Shown piece by piece: positions 25,664 through 34,540 of a stretch of DNA of 60,676 nt. The notes beneath the pieces are model-generated. The model was not told the DNA's origin and did not search any database. It was given only the letters and a program-made list of their open reading frames with translations. This stretch comes from Paracoccaceae bacterium (GTDB lineage Bacteria; Pseudomonadota; Alphaproteobacteria; Rhodobacterales; Rhodobacteraceae), in the NCBI GenBank assembly GCA_021648225.1, contig JAKITE010000005.1, positions 1 through 60,676 on the forward strand. The letters are read 5' to 3'. A program made the translations under genes and the position numbers. Numbering within the stretch: the first letter of the stretch is position 1; every line of letters begins with the position of its first letter.

Positions 25664-26929
25664 TCATTCGCTTGCTACACCTGCTGAAATCGCCGCCGCG
25701 CGGATGCTTGCCAGACCTTCATCATCGGCAAATATCTGTTGGGCCTCGGCCCAGATGGCAGCAGCGCGCTCGGTCTCGTTCAGCACACCATAGGCGCCGA
25801 TCAGTCTGGCCCACTCCTCTGCGGGGCCACCCTCGTTGGCCAGACGGCTGGCAAGGCCGGCCACCATATTGCGGATCATTTCGGTTTGCTCATCCGCTGA
25901 CATATCGCCTGCGGCTTCGATGTCTTGCTCGGACGGGCCGCGCAACACATCAGGGCGCGTAATTCCGGCAGCTTCGGCAATGGCCCCGATCTGGGCACGG
26001 ATCGATGGAATCCATGGTGCGTCCTCCGGCCCTTCTTCCAGCAAGCCCGCCCATAAACGATAGGCCTGTTCGGGATAGCCATACTGGTTAGCCGTATACC
26101 CGGCAAAATAACGTCCACGCGGGTTTGATGCATCCAGAACCAGTGCTTTTTCCAATGCCCTGAACGCTTCGGGGGAAACATAGCCACCGGCGGCGTTGAT
26201 CATTAATTCGGCATGGGCGATATGATCAACTGCGGTGGCATTTTCAGCCAAAAGCGCAATTACGGTGCCTTGGGCCAGACGGGCTTCGACAAAGCGTTGC
26301 AAGCCGGCAAGGTTTCGCGCCAGCATCTGATGGCCTTCCAGATCGTCAGGGCGGGTTACCAGCGCTTCTTTTAGCTGGTTTACCAGATCATTTTGTTCTT
26401 GGTTAACCGTATTGATGCTTGGAAAACTGCCTTCTTCCAATGCGGCGCGGCGGGTTTCAAAAATGGCTTCAGCTTCGGCCTGTGACGTGCGGCTGGCATC
26501 CAGTGCCTCGCGGTCTTGGCGCATTTGGGCTTGTAAAGCGACGTTATCCGTTAACGGAAAATCCCTTGCGCCGGGGGTGCCAATGGATTGATAAGTGGCA
26601 AATCCGCCAATCACAATAACAGCAATAATGCCAAGACCAGCAACCTGCGTTACCCATTGCGGTGCATTTTTGGTTGCGGTTTCGACCTGTTCGGCCTCGG
26701 CGGCGGCCAGCAAACGTCTGGATATTTCGGCTTTGCTGCGCTGGCTTTCGGTTTCGGTCAGGATGCCTTTGTTCAGGTCCGAATCAATTTCGATCAACTG
26801 GTCGCGAAACACTTGCATATCATAGCTGGCGCGCCGCTCTCCGCCAGAGTCGCTCCGGCGCAAAAACGGGATAAGCATCCAGCCCAATAAAACAAGCGTC
26901 ATTGCCGCCATAAAAATCCAAAACATCAT
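25664..26929 (-). CDS. ccmI: Cytochrome c biogenesis protein CcmI
   Basis: CcmI is the apocytochrome c chaperone of the system I haem-ligation machinery. The protein (421 residues) has an N-terminal membrane helix (WIFMAAMTLVLLGWMLIPFL), a loop with the hallmark YDMQVFRDQLIEIDSDLNKGIL, a second helix (VAGLGIIAVIVIGGFATY) and a periplasmic TPR-rich domain. The layout is that of the Rhodobacter CcmI/CycH. No other ccm genes are present in the window; here it is coupled to ruvX and divergent from soxB. Confidence 0.93.
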   Translation of the reverse strand: MMFWIFMAAMTLVLLGWMLIPFLRRSDSGGERRASYDMQVFRDQLIEIDSDLNKGILTETESQRSKAEISRRLLAAAEAEQVETATKNAPQWVTQVAGLGIIAVIVIGGFATYQSIGTPGARDFPLTDNVALQAQMRQDREALDASRTSQAEAEAIFETRRAALEEGSFPSINTVNQEQNDLVNQLKEALVTRPDDLEGHQMLARNLAGLQRFVEARLAQGTVIALLAENATAVDHIAHAELMINAAGGYVSPEAFRALEKALVLDASNPRGRYFAGYTANQYGYPEQAYRLWAGLLEEGPEDAPWIPSIRAQIGAIAEAAGITRPDVLRGPSEQDIEAAGDMSADEQTEMIRNMVAGLASRLANEGGPAEEWARLIGAYGVLNETERAAAIWAEAQQIFADDEGLASIRAAAISAGVASE

Positions 26930-27056
26930 GTTTGATCAATCCTTATTTTTCGCGCAGAATACGCGCTTGTTACCCCAAGCTGCAATGGGCGATTTGATGC
27001 AGCCAACCTTGTCAGCACTATGTCGTTTATCCCGCATGAATCGCCGGATCGAAGCT

Positions 27057-27085
27057 TTGATATATCACTTAAAATGCCGTATCAC
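27057..27085 (+). promoter_or_regulatory. Possible sigma-70-type promoter of soxB
   Basis: TTGATA (27057-27062) and TATCAC (27080-27085) are separated by 17 bases and lie 26 bases before the soxB ATG. Match to the consensus is 5/6 and 4/6. This is a visual match only. Confidence 0.35.
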
Positions 27086-27110
27086 ACATAACATAGCCGT
27101 GAGAGAACCA

Positions 27111-28358
27111 ATGAAACGATATTCAGCCTTTGCCATCGCAAAACAAGCCCGCCGCCAGCATTCGGGCTGGGAAAGGGCGTGGCGATCACCCGCTGCCAAA
27201 GCCGAATACGACGTGGTAATTGTCGGCGCGGGCGGGCACGGGCTGGCGACAGCTTATTATCTGGCCAAAAACCACGGTGTTACCAATGTGGCGGTGATTG
27301 AAAAAGGCTGGCTGGGCGGTGGCAATACCGGCCGTAATACCACGATTATCCGGTCTAATTACCTGCAAGACGAAAGCACCGCGATTTACGAAAAAGCGCG
27401 CGGGCTGTATGAAACCCTGTCGCAAGACCTGAATTACAACATCATGTTCAGCCCGCGCGGTGTGATGATGCTGGCCCAGACCGAACACGAGCTGCGCGGC
27501 TTTAAACGCACGGCCCACGCCAACGCCATTCAGGGTGTGAAAACCGAAATGCTGACCCCGCAACAGGTCAAGAAAAAGGTTCCTATCATGGAAATCAACG
27601 GCCCGCGCTTTCCGGTGTTGGGGGCATTGTGGCAAGCGCGCGGTGGCACGGCGCGCCATGATGCTGTGGCTTGGGGCTATGCGCGGGCGGCCTCGGATAT
27701 GGGGGTGGATATTATTCAACAAACCGAAGTCACGGGCATAGATCAGGCGGATGGCGTTGTAACCGGCGTGCAGACATCGCGCGGTGCAATCAAATGCAAA
27801 AAGCTGGCGATCGTCGTTGCGGGAAATTCGGGTTTGTTGGCAGAGATGGCCGGCTTTCGACTGCCAATTGAATCGGTTTCCTTGCAGGCCATGGTCACCG
27901 AGCCGGTAAAGCCCTGCCTTGATGTGGTGGTGATGGCCAATACCGTGCATGGTTATATGTCCCAATCCGACAAGGGCGAATTGGTAATCGGTGGTGGCGC
28001 GGATGGGTATAACAATTACACCCAGCGCGGCAGCTTTCATCATATCGAGGAAACCGTTCGGGCCTTGATCGAGACATTTCCGATCATTTCACGCCTGAAA
28101 ATGCTGCGCCAATGGGGGGGGATTGTGGATATGACCGGCGACCGGTCCCCCATTATCGGTAAAACGCCGTTGGAGGGATGTTTTATAAATTGCGGCTGGG
28201 GAACCGGTGGTTTTAAGTCTATTCCCGGGTCGGGCTGGGCCATGGCCGAAACTGTGGCCAAAGGCATTCCGGGCGATCTGGCCGCGCCGTTTGGTATGGA
28301 CCGTTTTGCCGAGGGCCGCTTTATTGACGAAAGTGTTGCAGCGGGGGTGGCCCATTAA
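27111..28358 (+). CDS. soxB: Heterotetrameric sarcosine oxidase, beta subunit
   Basis: SoxB carries the FAD and the FMN site where sarcosine is oxidatively demethylated to glycine. The 415 residues include the dinucleotide-binding VVIVGAGGHGLATAYYL (residues 35-51), IEKGWLGGGNTGRNTTIIRS, and His183 in GGTARHDAVAW, which aligns with the histidine that binds FMN covalently in characterised enzymes. WGGIVDMTGDRSPIIG and the GWGTGGFKSIPGSG motif lie near the end. I start at the ATG at 27111 (GAGAG upstream); a longer frame to 26928 lacks support. Normally soxD follows directly, but here two small membrane-protein genes intervene. Confidence 0.96.
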   Translation: MKRYSAFAIAKQARRQHSGWERAWRSPAAKAEYDVVIVGAGGHGLATAYYLAKNHGVTNVAVIEKGWLGGGNTGRNTTIIRSNYLQDESTAIYEKARGLYETLSQDLNYNIMFSPRGVMMLAQTEHELRGFKRTAHANAIQGVKTEMLTPQQVKKKVPIMEINGPRFPVLGALWQARGGTARHDAVAWGYARAASDMGVDIIQQTEVTGIDQADGVVTGVQTSRGAIKCKKLAIVVAGNSGLLAEMAGFRLPIESVSLQAMVTEPVKPCLDVVVMANTVHGYMSQSDKGELVIGGGADGYNNYTQRGSFHHIEETVRALIETFPIISRLKMLRQWGGIVDMTGDRSPIIGKTPLEGCFINCGWGTGGFKSIPGSGWAMAETVAKGIPGDLAAPFGMDRFAEGRFIDESVAAGVAH

Positions 28359-28387
28359 TGACCGGATATCCCCGAAACAGCTTGTCT

Positions 28388-28615
28388 TTAGATGTCAAAG
28401 CGTTGGCGTGTTGCAAGTTGGTTACGCAGTTTTGCGCGCCGTGCCCGGATCAAAAAGATCATTACGGCCATCAATATGCCATAAAAAATCCAGTGGACCA
28501 GTTCGCTGTTGATTTCACGACCAGTAATGGTGTGGCCGATTTTAGCGATAAGAGTTTGTGTGACATCACTAAAACTAGTCCAATAAAACAACAAGGCACT
28601 AATAAATTCATTCAT
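28388..28615 (-). CDS. Small membrane protein inside the sox locus
   Basis: A 75-residue frame antisense to the sox genes, with a strong ribosome-binding site (AAAGGAG, seven bases before the ATG). It shows a hydrophobic N-terminal segment (FISALLFYW) and a clear membrane helix (HWIFYGILMAVMIFLI, about residues 41-56) followed by a basic tail (RARRAKLRNQ). No family is recognised. It lies between soxB and soxD together with the next plus-strand membrane-protein gene, and is convergent with soxB. Confidence 0.6.
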   Translation of the reverse strand: MNEFISALLFYWTSFSDVTQTLIAKIGHTITGREINSELVHWIFYGILMAVMIFLIRARRAKLRNQLATRQRFDI

Positions 28616-28783
28616 TTTCTTGCTCCTTTATTTGGTGTAACTGTCAAATTACTTACTGGACACATTATTACCACAATTCAACATTTATTTGCAAATTTAT
28701 CACAAACCCTTTGGTTAACGGTAATAGGCCAACGTTTTTACATGAGATTACGATGCGTAAGGCGCTCAATAGTAAAGATAAAT

Positions 28784-28806
28784 AACCAAATAAGATTTAT
28801 CTGGTT
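28784..28806. promoter_or_regulatory. 23-bp palindrome, possible operator
   Basis: AACCAAATAA (28784-28793) and TTATCTGGTT (28797-28806) pair in nine of ten positions around a 3-base centre. It lies in the AT-rich gap between the divergent small membrane-protein genes, about 105 bases before the ATG at 28912. Size and position fit a dimeric regulator site; no regulator gene is adjacent. Confidence 0.35.
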
Positions 28807-28911
28807 TGTAATCTTTGCTCAGGGTTCTCTCTGCCTCCCAAAGGGAATGCGGCGAAAATCCGCCGAAAACAAGGCGCAATTAAGGCAAAAACCAAGGCAA
28901 AGGAGTGTAAA

Positions 28912-29358
28912 ATGTTGAAAAATCTACCACTTGGCAAACGCCGAATCATATTGGGTGCCTTGCTTTTCTGGGCGGTGGGAACCGTATGGGCCTTTGCGGC
29001 AAAAAACCCTGAATTCTTTGCTGCAATGGGGTCTTTTTCACTTTGCATCAGCTTTAGTCTGTTTCTGACCGATCGCTATACCGGCCAGGAATCCCGCCGC
29101 CATTGGGATTCGCAGATATTAACCCAATCCCGGATGATCTGGCGATATTTTCAGAATATCGAGCAAAATAAAGAATATAACGACCCGACCCCGCAACATA
29201 AATTGCGCGACCAGATCACCACCAATTTTGAGGATCTTCTGGCTGCCAAAGCCGAGGAGCGCGGATTGGAAAAATTCAGAACCGAGCTGTTTTTCACCAT
29301 CACCGGAACCCTGCAATGGGGTTTTGGTGCGATATTTGTCAGATATTTTTACGGATAA
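28912..29358 (+). CDS. Membrane protein of unknown function between soxB and soxD
   Basis: A 148-residue protein with two N-terminal hydrophobic helices (about 12-30 and 33-52), a charged cytoplasmic-looking middle (TDRYTGQESRRHWDSQILTQ and following, about 53-120) and a third C-terminal hydrophobic stretch (FFTITGTLQWGFGAIFVRYF). AAAGGAG lies eight bases before the ATG. No family is recognised. It ends ten bases before soxD, so it is probably transcribed with soxDAG, an unusual partner for sarcosine oxidase. The upstream 296-base gap is AT-rich and probably holds a promoter. Confidence 0.72.
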   Translation: MLKNLPLGKRRIILGALLFWAVGTVWAFAAKNPEFFAAMGSFSLCISFSLFLTDRYTGQESRRHWDSQILTQSRMIWRYFQNIEQNKEYNDPTPQHKLRDQITTNFEDLLAAKAEERGLEKFRTELFFTITGTLQWGFGAIFVRYFYG

Positions 29359-29368
29359 GGCGAAACCG

Positions 29369-29692
29369 ATGTTGCTGCTAACCTGCCCGAATTGTGGTGT
29401 AACCGCCGAAGAAACCGAATTTCACGGCGGCGGAGAGGCGCATATAAAGCGGTTTTCCGATGGTTCGGATGACACAGAATTCACCAGCTATCTGTTTGAA
29501 AAGAAAAACCCGCGCGGCGTGGTTTTTGAACGCTGGCGGCATGTTTATGGCTGTGGAAAATGGTTTCATGCGGCGCGATGCTCGGCCACATTGCAGGTTT
29601 TTGGCACCTATAGCGCCCAGACATCGGAACCGCCAAGCGCCATTCTAAACGCCATTCGCGCCAAACGCCCTGATTGGAAATACACCCCATGA
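29369..29692 (+). CDS. soxD: Heterotetrameric sarcosine oxidase, delta subunit
   Basis: SoxD is the small zinc-binding structural subunit of the tetramer. The 107 residues show LLTCPNCGV, EAHIKR, GVVFERWRHVYGCGKWFHAARC; the Cys and His residues supply the zinc site. I start at the ATG at 29369, which yields the family N-terminus MLLLTCPNCG; the frame upstream overlaps the previous gene. Its stop overlaps the soxA start by ATGA, so the two are translationally coupled. Confidence 0.94.
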   Translation: MLLLTCPNCGVTAEETEFHGGGEAHIKRFSDGSDDTEFTSYLFEKKNPRGVVFERWRHVYGCGKWFHAARCSATLQVFGTYSAQTSEPPSAILNAIRAKRPDWKYTP

Positions 29693-32652
29693 GCCATCGT
29701 ATTGAAAATTCGGGCAGCCTGATTGATCGTAGCAAACCCATAACATTCACCTTTAACGGCAAAAAATTCAGCGGTTTTCAGGGCGATACCCTGGCCTCGG
29801 CCTTATTGGCCAACGGGCAGGTTATGGTTGGGCGTTCGTTCAAATACCACCGCCCGCGCGGGCTGGTTGCATCGGGTGCCGAGGAACCAAACGCCTTGAT
29901 GAACATGGGGGAGGGCGCAAGGTTTGAGCCAAACCAGCGCGCCACCACCACCGAATTATTTGACGGGCTGGTGGCAAAATCACAAAACCATTGGCCAAGC
30001 CTTGAATTTGATATCGGTGCCATCAATAACAGGTTTCCAAAATTCCTGCCCGCCGGATTTTATTACAAAACATTCATGTATCCGCGCTGGGCATGGAAAC
30101 ATGTGTTTGAGCCGATAATCCGAAAATCCGCCGGCCTTGGTACTGCCCCGCAACAGCCTGATGCGGACCGGTATGAATATTTTTATGCCTATGTTGATGT
30201 GCTGATTATCGGCGGTGGTTCGGCAGGTTTGACAGCGGCTTTGGCTGCTGGAAAAACCGGTGCAAAAGTGCTGTTGGTTGAACAAGCCGCGCATCTGGGC
30301 GGGCGGGCAATCATAGACGGGCAAGGTTTTGAGAAATTGCGTGCTGATCTAGCCAAAATGTCAAATATCACCATTCGCACCCGAACCATGGGCGCGGGCG
30401 TCTATGATCATGGTTATGCGCTGGCTTATGAGCGCATCACCGATCATTTGCCCAATTCAGACCAGCCCCGCCATCGGCTTTGGCGTATTCGCGCCAAACG
30501 CATTGTCACCGCCACCGGCGCGATTGAGCGCGCTTTGAATTTTGCGGGCAATGACATTCCCGGCGTTATGCTGGCCTCGGCGGTGCGCGATTACGTATCG
30601 CTTTGGGGGGTTAGCCCGGGCAAATCGACGGTGATTGTCACCAATAATGACGATGCCTATCGCACTGCTATCACCCTGTTTAATTCGGGCCAAACCGTTG
30701 CTGCCATTCTTGATGCCCGCCCCGATGGTGGCGGCCCATTGGCAGATCAGGCAATTGATCTTGGCATTAGGGTGCTGAACGGCAAAGCCATCAAAAAGGT
30801 GGATGGCTATAAATCTGTCACCGGGGTCACTATTTGCGATCAATCCGATGAAAACAGCGGGCTTGAGACCATCGCTTGCGATTGCGTGGCCATGTCGGGC
30901 GGTTGGTCGCCGGTGGTGCATCTGTGGTCCCATTGCGGCGGCAAATTGAACTGGGATGCTAAAAATGCCATGTTTGCGCCCGACCCGAACCGCCCGCCAA
31001 CCGACCATAACGGACAGGGTTTTGTTATCACCGCAGGCGCGGCCTCTGGCGCTCTTGACCATGATGCCGGTGTGCAAAATGCAGCCTTGGCAGGGCGTCA
31101 GGCGGCTGACGAGGCGGGGTTTACCCCCTCCGAGGAGGCCGCAGCCATCGCTGCCGCGCCCGATCACAGCCCGATGCTGGCGGTATGGTCAATGCCCCGG
31201 AATGCGTCTTATGCATTGCGGTCAAAAACATGGCTGGATTTTCAAAACGACGTAAAGGTTTCGGATGTGCAATTGGCCGCGCGCGAAGGCTATGAAAGCG
31301 TTGAACATACCAAACGCTATACTACGCTGGGCATGGCTACGGATCAGGGTAAATTAAGCAATATCAACGGGCTGGCGGTGTTGGCTGATAGTTTGGATGC
31401 AGAAATTCCAAATGTAGGCACCACTACATTTCGCCCGCCCTATACCCCGATTTCCATCGGTTCCATCGCTGGCGAGGCTCGCGGCCCTTTGTTCAAACCC
31501 ACCCGAAAATCGCCAATAGACGCATGGCAAGATGCCAACAATGCGGTATGGGAACCCGTCGCCGATTGGCGCCGCCCCTATGCCTATCGCCAATCGGGTG
31601 AGACCACCGCACAGGCCGTTACCCGTGAAATCAACGCCACCCGTAACAGCCTTGGCTTGCTGGATGCCTCCACCCTTGGGAAAATTCTGGTCAAAGGGCC
31701 GGATGCGGGCAAATTTCTAGACCTGATTTACACCAATATGATGTCCAATCTGAAACAGGGTCGTTGCCGTTACGGGCTGATGTGCAATGAAAACGGGTTT
31801 CTGTTTGATGACGGCGTAGTTGTGCGAACCGGCGCGCAGGAATTCCTGTGCCATACCACATCTGGCGGCTCTGATCGTGTGCATGCATGGATGGAAGAAT
31901 GGCTGCAAACCGAGTGGTGGGATCTACAGGTTTATACTGCAAATATAACCGAGCAATTCGCCCAGATCGCCGTGGTTGGCCCCAATGCGCGTAAAGTGTT
32001 GGAAAAACTGGGGGGTATGGATGTCAGCAATCAAGCCTTGCCTTTTATGGCTTATGCCGAGGGCAAGCTGGCCGGTATCCGGGCGCGGCCTTATCGCATT
32101 TCCTTTTCCGGAGAGCTATCTTTTGAAATCGCCGTGCCAGCCAATCAGGGGCAGGAAATCTGGGATAAAATTCTGGATGCGGGCAAGGAATTCAACATCA
32201 CCCCCTATGGCACCGAGGCCCTGCATGTGATGCGCGCCGAAAAAGGTTTTATCATGATTGGCGATGAAACCGACGGCACGGTTATCCCGCAAGACCTGAA
32301 TCTTGGCTGGGCTGTTTCAAAGAAAAAATCCGATTTTCTGGGCAAGCGCGCCCAACAGCGCCGTCATATGGTTGACCAAAACCGCAAACAACTGGTTGGG
32401 CTTTATACGCTTGATGCCGATTATGTGCTGCCAGATTGCGCCCATGCGGTGGAGAATGGCAAAATTATCGGCCATGTCAGCTCCAGCTATTATTCGCCCA
32501 CCCTTGGCCGATCTATTGCCATGGCACTGATCAAAGCTGGTGCAGGGCGCATGGACGAGGTTCTGGATTTTGTGATTGACGGCAAGCAGGTGAAAGCCAA
32601 AGTTGTTGATCCCGTGTTTCTGGACAAAGAAGGAGCGCGCCAAAATGTCTGA
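29689..32652 (+). CDS. soxA: Heterotetrameric sarcosine oxidase, alpha subunit
   Basis: SoxA (987 residues) holds the NAD site and the tetrahydrofolate site of sarcosine oxidase, transferring the methyl-derived one-carbon unit to folate. Domain order: an N-terminal ferredoxin-like segment (FQGDTLASALLANGQ, SFKYHRPRG), an NAD/FAD-binding domain beginning VLIIGGGSAGLTAALAA (about residue 165), and a C-terminal aminomethyltransferase (GcvT-like) domain from about residue 600, with TLGKILVKGPDAGKFLD and FSGELSFEIAVP. I start at the ATG at 29689 that overlaps the soxD stop. It overlaps soxG by eight bases. Confidence 0.96.
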   Translation: MSHRIENSGSLIDRSKPITFTFNGKKFSGFQGDTLASALLANGQVMVGRSFKYHRPRGLVASGAEEPNALMNMGEGARFEPNQRATTTELFDGLVAKSQNHWPSLEFDIGAINNRFPKFLPAGFYYKTFMYPRWAWKHVFEPIIRKSAGLGTAPQQPDADRYEYFYAYVDVLIIGGGSAGLTAALAAGKTGAKVLLVEQAAHLGGRAIIDGQGFEKLRADLAKMSNITIRTRTMGAGVYDHGYALAYERITDHLPNSDQPRHRLWRIRAKRIVTATGAIERALNFAGNDIPGVMLASAVRDYVSLWGVSPGKSTVIVTNNDDAYRTAITLFNSGQTVAAILDARPDGGGPLADQAIDLGIRVLNGKAIKKVDGYKSVTGVTICDQSDENSGLETIACDCVAMSGGWSPVVHLWSHCGGKLNWDAKNAMFAPDPNRPPTDHNGQGFVITAGAASGALDHDAGVQNAALAGRQAADEAGFTPSEEAAAIAAAPDHSPMLAVWSMPRNASYALRSKTWLDFQNDVKVSDVQLAAREGYESVEHTKRYTTLGMATDQGKLSNINGLAVLADSLDAEIPNVGTTTFRPPYTPISIGSIAGEARGPLFKPTRKSPIDAWQDANNAVWEPVADWRRPYAYRQSGETTAQAVTREINATRNSLGLLDASTLGKILVKGPDAGKFLDLIYTNMMSNLKQGRCRYGLMCNENGFLFDDGVVVRTGAQEFLCHTTSGGSDRVHAWMEEWLQTEWWDLQVYTANITEQFAQIAVVGPNARKVLEKLGGMDVSNQALPFMAYAEGKLAGIRARPYRISFSGELSFEIAVPANQGQEIWDKILDAGKEFNITPYGTEALHVMRAEKGFIMIGDETDGTVIPQDLNLGWAVSKKKSDFLGKRAQQRRHMVDQNRKQLVGLYTLDADYVLPDCAHAVENGKIIGHVSSSYYSPTLGRSIAMALIKAGAGRMDEVLDFVIDGKQVKAKVVDPVFLDKEGARQNV

Positions 32653-33196
32653 TTATAAATGCATTAACCAGGATGGCAAAGTCACGGTTTTACAACAGAA
32701 ATTCACTGGTATGGTGACGCTGCGGGCTGATTTGAGTGATGCCGAAACGGTTGGGAGAATTGAAAAAACCACAGGCTTGGCCATGCCGGAACAGCGCAAA
32801 ATTACTGGCGACATGCACACGGGGCTGGCTTGGATGTCATCGGACGAGCTGTTGATTTTCTGTAAAAACCCCGCTGAAATGGTCAACCATTTGAACGCCG
32901 CCATTTCCGGCACTTGTCTTGCGGTTGATGTCAGCCATGCGCGGGCAGTGTTTGAATTGCGCGGGAACGGTTCGCGCGAGGTTCTGGCCAAAGGCGCGCC
33001 GGTGGATCTATCGCCCGATGCATTTGCGCCGGGTGATTTTCGCCGCACCCGCATGGGGCAGGTTGCAGTGGCGTTCTGGATGATGGGGCAGTCGCCCGAT
33101 CGGTTTGGCCTGATCTGTTTTGCCTCGGTGCAGGAATTTATGTTTGAATGGCTGGTAACGGCCAGCCAAAAAGGATCGTTGCCCGAATATTTTTGA
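32645..33196 (+). CDS. soxG: Heterotetrameric sarcosine oxidase, gamma subunit
   Basis: SoxG is the 183-residue gamma subunit, whose fold resembles part of the aminomethyltransferase domain and which helps assemble the complex. Family features are MPEQRKITGDMHTGLAWMSSDELLIF, VDVSHARAVFELRGNGSREVLAKGAPVDLS and the C-terminal FRRTRMGQVAVAFW and FMFEWLVTA (given as separate stretches of one chain). The start at 32645 overlaps the soxA stop. It ends the sox operon; glycosyltransferase-like DNA follows after 72 bases. Confidence 0.92.
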   Translation: MSDYKCINQDGKVTVLQQKFTGMVTLRADLSDAETVGRIEKTTGLAMPEQRKITGDMHTGLAWMSSDELLIFCKNPAEMVNHLNAAISGTCLAVDVSHARAVFELRGNGSREVLAKGAPVDLSPDAFAPGDFRRTRMGQVAVAFWMMGQSPDRFGLICFASVQEFMFEWLVTASQKGSLPEYF

Positions 33197-33268
33197 TGGC
33201 AAGCACAGGGTGACAAACCCGACAAGCATTGATAGGCAATTGAAGGATCAATAAAACCGGGTTGGCGC

Positions 33269-34540
33269 ATGTCAGGGATTTCAAACATAACATTATACGG
33301 TGCCAACCCTGAATACCTGAAGGCATCGTGCAAAGGCTTTTTGCAGGGTAGCGCTTTGACCGTTCAGGAGGTTCCTGACGGGTTGGTAATGCCGGCCCAA
33401 AAAACCACTGGCGATCAGGCGATTGAATTTTATGCTGGTGCCTATACCGATCAGAAAAAATTTATCCCTGAATCGGCCCTGACCCGTCGCAAAGGTAATA
33501 TTAGCGGGCCGTATCCCGCAGATGTTCTTGCGCAGGCCGCACCTGATTATTGTGCTGAATCAGCAGTTTATTGCGGTTTGTTAAATCATCACTTTGGCCA
33601 TTTCCTGGTAGAGGCCACGGCCCGGCTTTGGTGGGGCATACAAAACGATTTTTGCGGTAAATACCTGTTCCAGATTTTTGACAACGTAAATTATAAACCT
33701 GCCGCGCAAGAGTTTTTTGAGCTGTTGGGAATAGCAGACCAAATCGAATTCATCCGAAAACCGACAGTTTTCAAAACGCTTTATCTGCCGCAGGCGGCGT
33801 TGGTGTTTAACCAAAGCTATGCCCGCGAATATCTGCTGCCATTTGAGAAAATCCGCCAAAATCTGAGCAGCCAAATTTCGGCAGACAGCCCGAAAAAGAT
33901 ATTTTTGTCGCGCACAGCCCTGCAAAACCGTGCGGTTATCGGGCAGGATCTGGTGGAAAAATGGTTTAATGAACAGGGGTATGTATCTGTTATTCCTGAA
34001 AAACTATTGCTGACGCAGCAGATAAAACTGGTGTTGGGGGCAGATGAAATTGCCGGTATCAATGGCTCTGCCATGCATTTGCTTTTGTTTGGCAAAGGTA
34101 AAAAAACCAAAACCATCATGCGCAATGGTCCGTTTAACGCAACCTATATGATGCTGGATGGTGCCACAGGCACGCAGGCTGAATATTTCTTTGCACTAAA
34201 AAACACCAAACGTGCCAGTTTTGGTCTGATCACGCCCTCCCTGCTTGATCTGGAAAAGCTTGCTGGCATGTTGCGGGAAAGCGGGTTTTCCATAGATAAA
34301 ACCGCTGCCTTGCCGGATGAAAATGAATTGAAACAAAAATATCTGGCCAGTTGGCACGCGGCTTTTGCACAGAAAATCGGCCAGAACACCCTGTCTGACG
34401 AAGCATTGCTGCCAGCACTTCTTTCGCATATTCTTGATAAAAACGGCCCGGTTAACCGTGATAAGTTATCCCAGATTCTGGCCCAAGCAGGTTACGCTGA
34501 AGAAGCTGCCGCGCTGGCATCTTCACCCGACAAAGATTAG
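33269..34540 (+). CDS. Glycosyltransferase family 61 (DUF563)-like protein
   Basis: A 423-residue protein resembling GT61 enzymes. The recognisable parts are CGLLNHHFGHFLVEATARLW (about residues 103-122) and, further on, KIFLSRTALQNRAVIG and the AGINGSAMHLLLF segment (about 263-275), the conserved blocks of this family. The C-terminal 80 residues are a helical extension. The sugar donor and acceptor are unknown; surface polysaccharide decoration is the usual role. The ATG used is weakly supported (no strong ribosome-binding site). It lies downstream of sox and is convergent with the M48 protease gene, overlapping it by four bases. Confidence 0.78.
   Translation: MSGISNITLYGANPEYLKASCKGFLQGSALTVQEVPDGLVMPAQKTTGDQAIEFYAGAYTDQKKFIPESALTRRKGNISGPYPADVLAQAAPDYCAESAVYCGLLNHHFGHFLVEATARLWWGIQNDFCGKYLFQIFDNVNYKPAAQEFFELLGIADQIEFIRKPTVFKTLYLPQAALVFNQSYAREYLLPFEKIRQNLSSQISADSPKKIFLSRTALQNRAVIGQDLVEKWFNEQGYVSVIPEKLLLTQQIKLVLGADEIAGINGSAMHLLLFGKGKKTKTIMRNGPFNATYMMLDGATGTQAEYFFALKNTKRASFGLITPSLLDLEKLAGMLRESGFSIDKTAALPDENELKQKYLASWHAAFAQKIGQNTLSDEALLPALLSHILDKNGPVNRDKLSQILAQAGYAEEAAALASSPDKD

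Noticed and set aside
27186..28043. A 285-codon minus-strand frame inside soxB
   Set aside because: It is the antisense shadow of soxB, whose flavin motifs are intact; no family features are present.
28840..28870. CGGCG/CGCCG hairpin upstream of the membrane protein at 28912
   Set aside because: Only five base pairs and no T-run; not a supported terminator.
30457..31167. A 236-codon minus-strand frame inside soxA
   Set aside because: Antisense shadow of soxA with no ribosome-binding site or family features.
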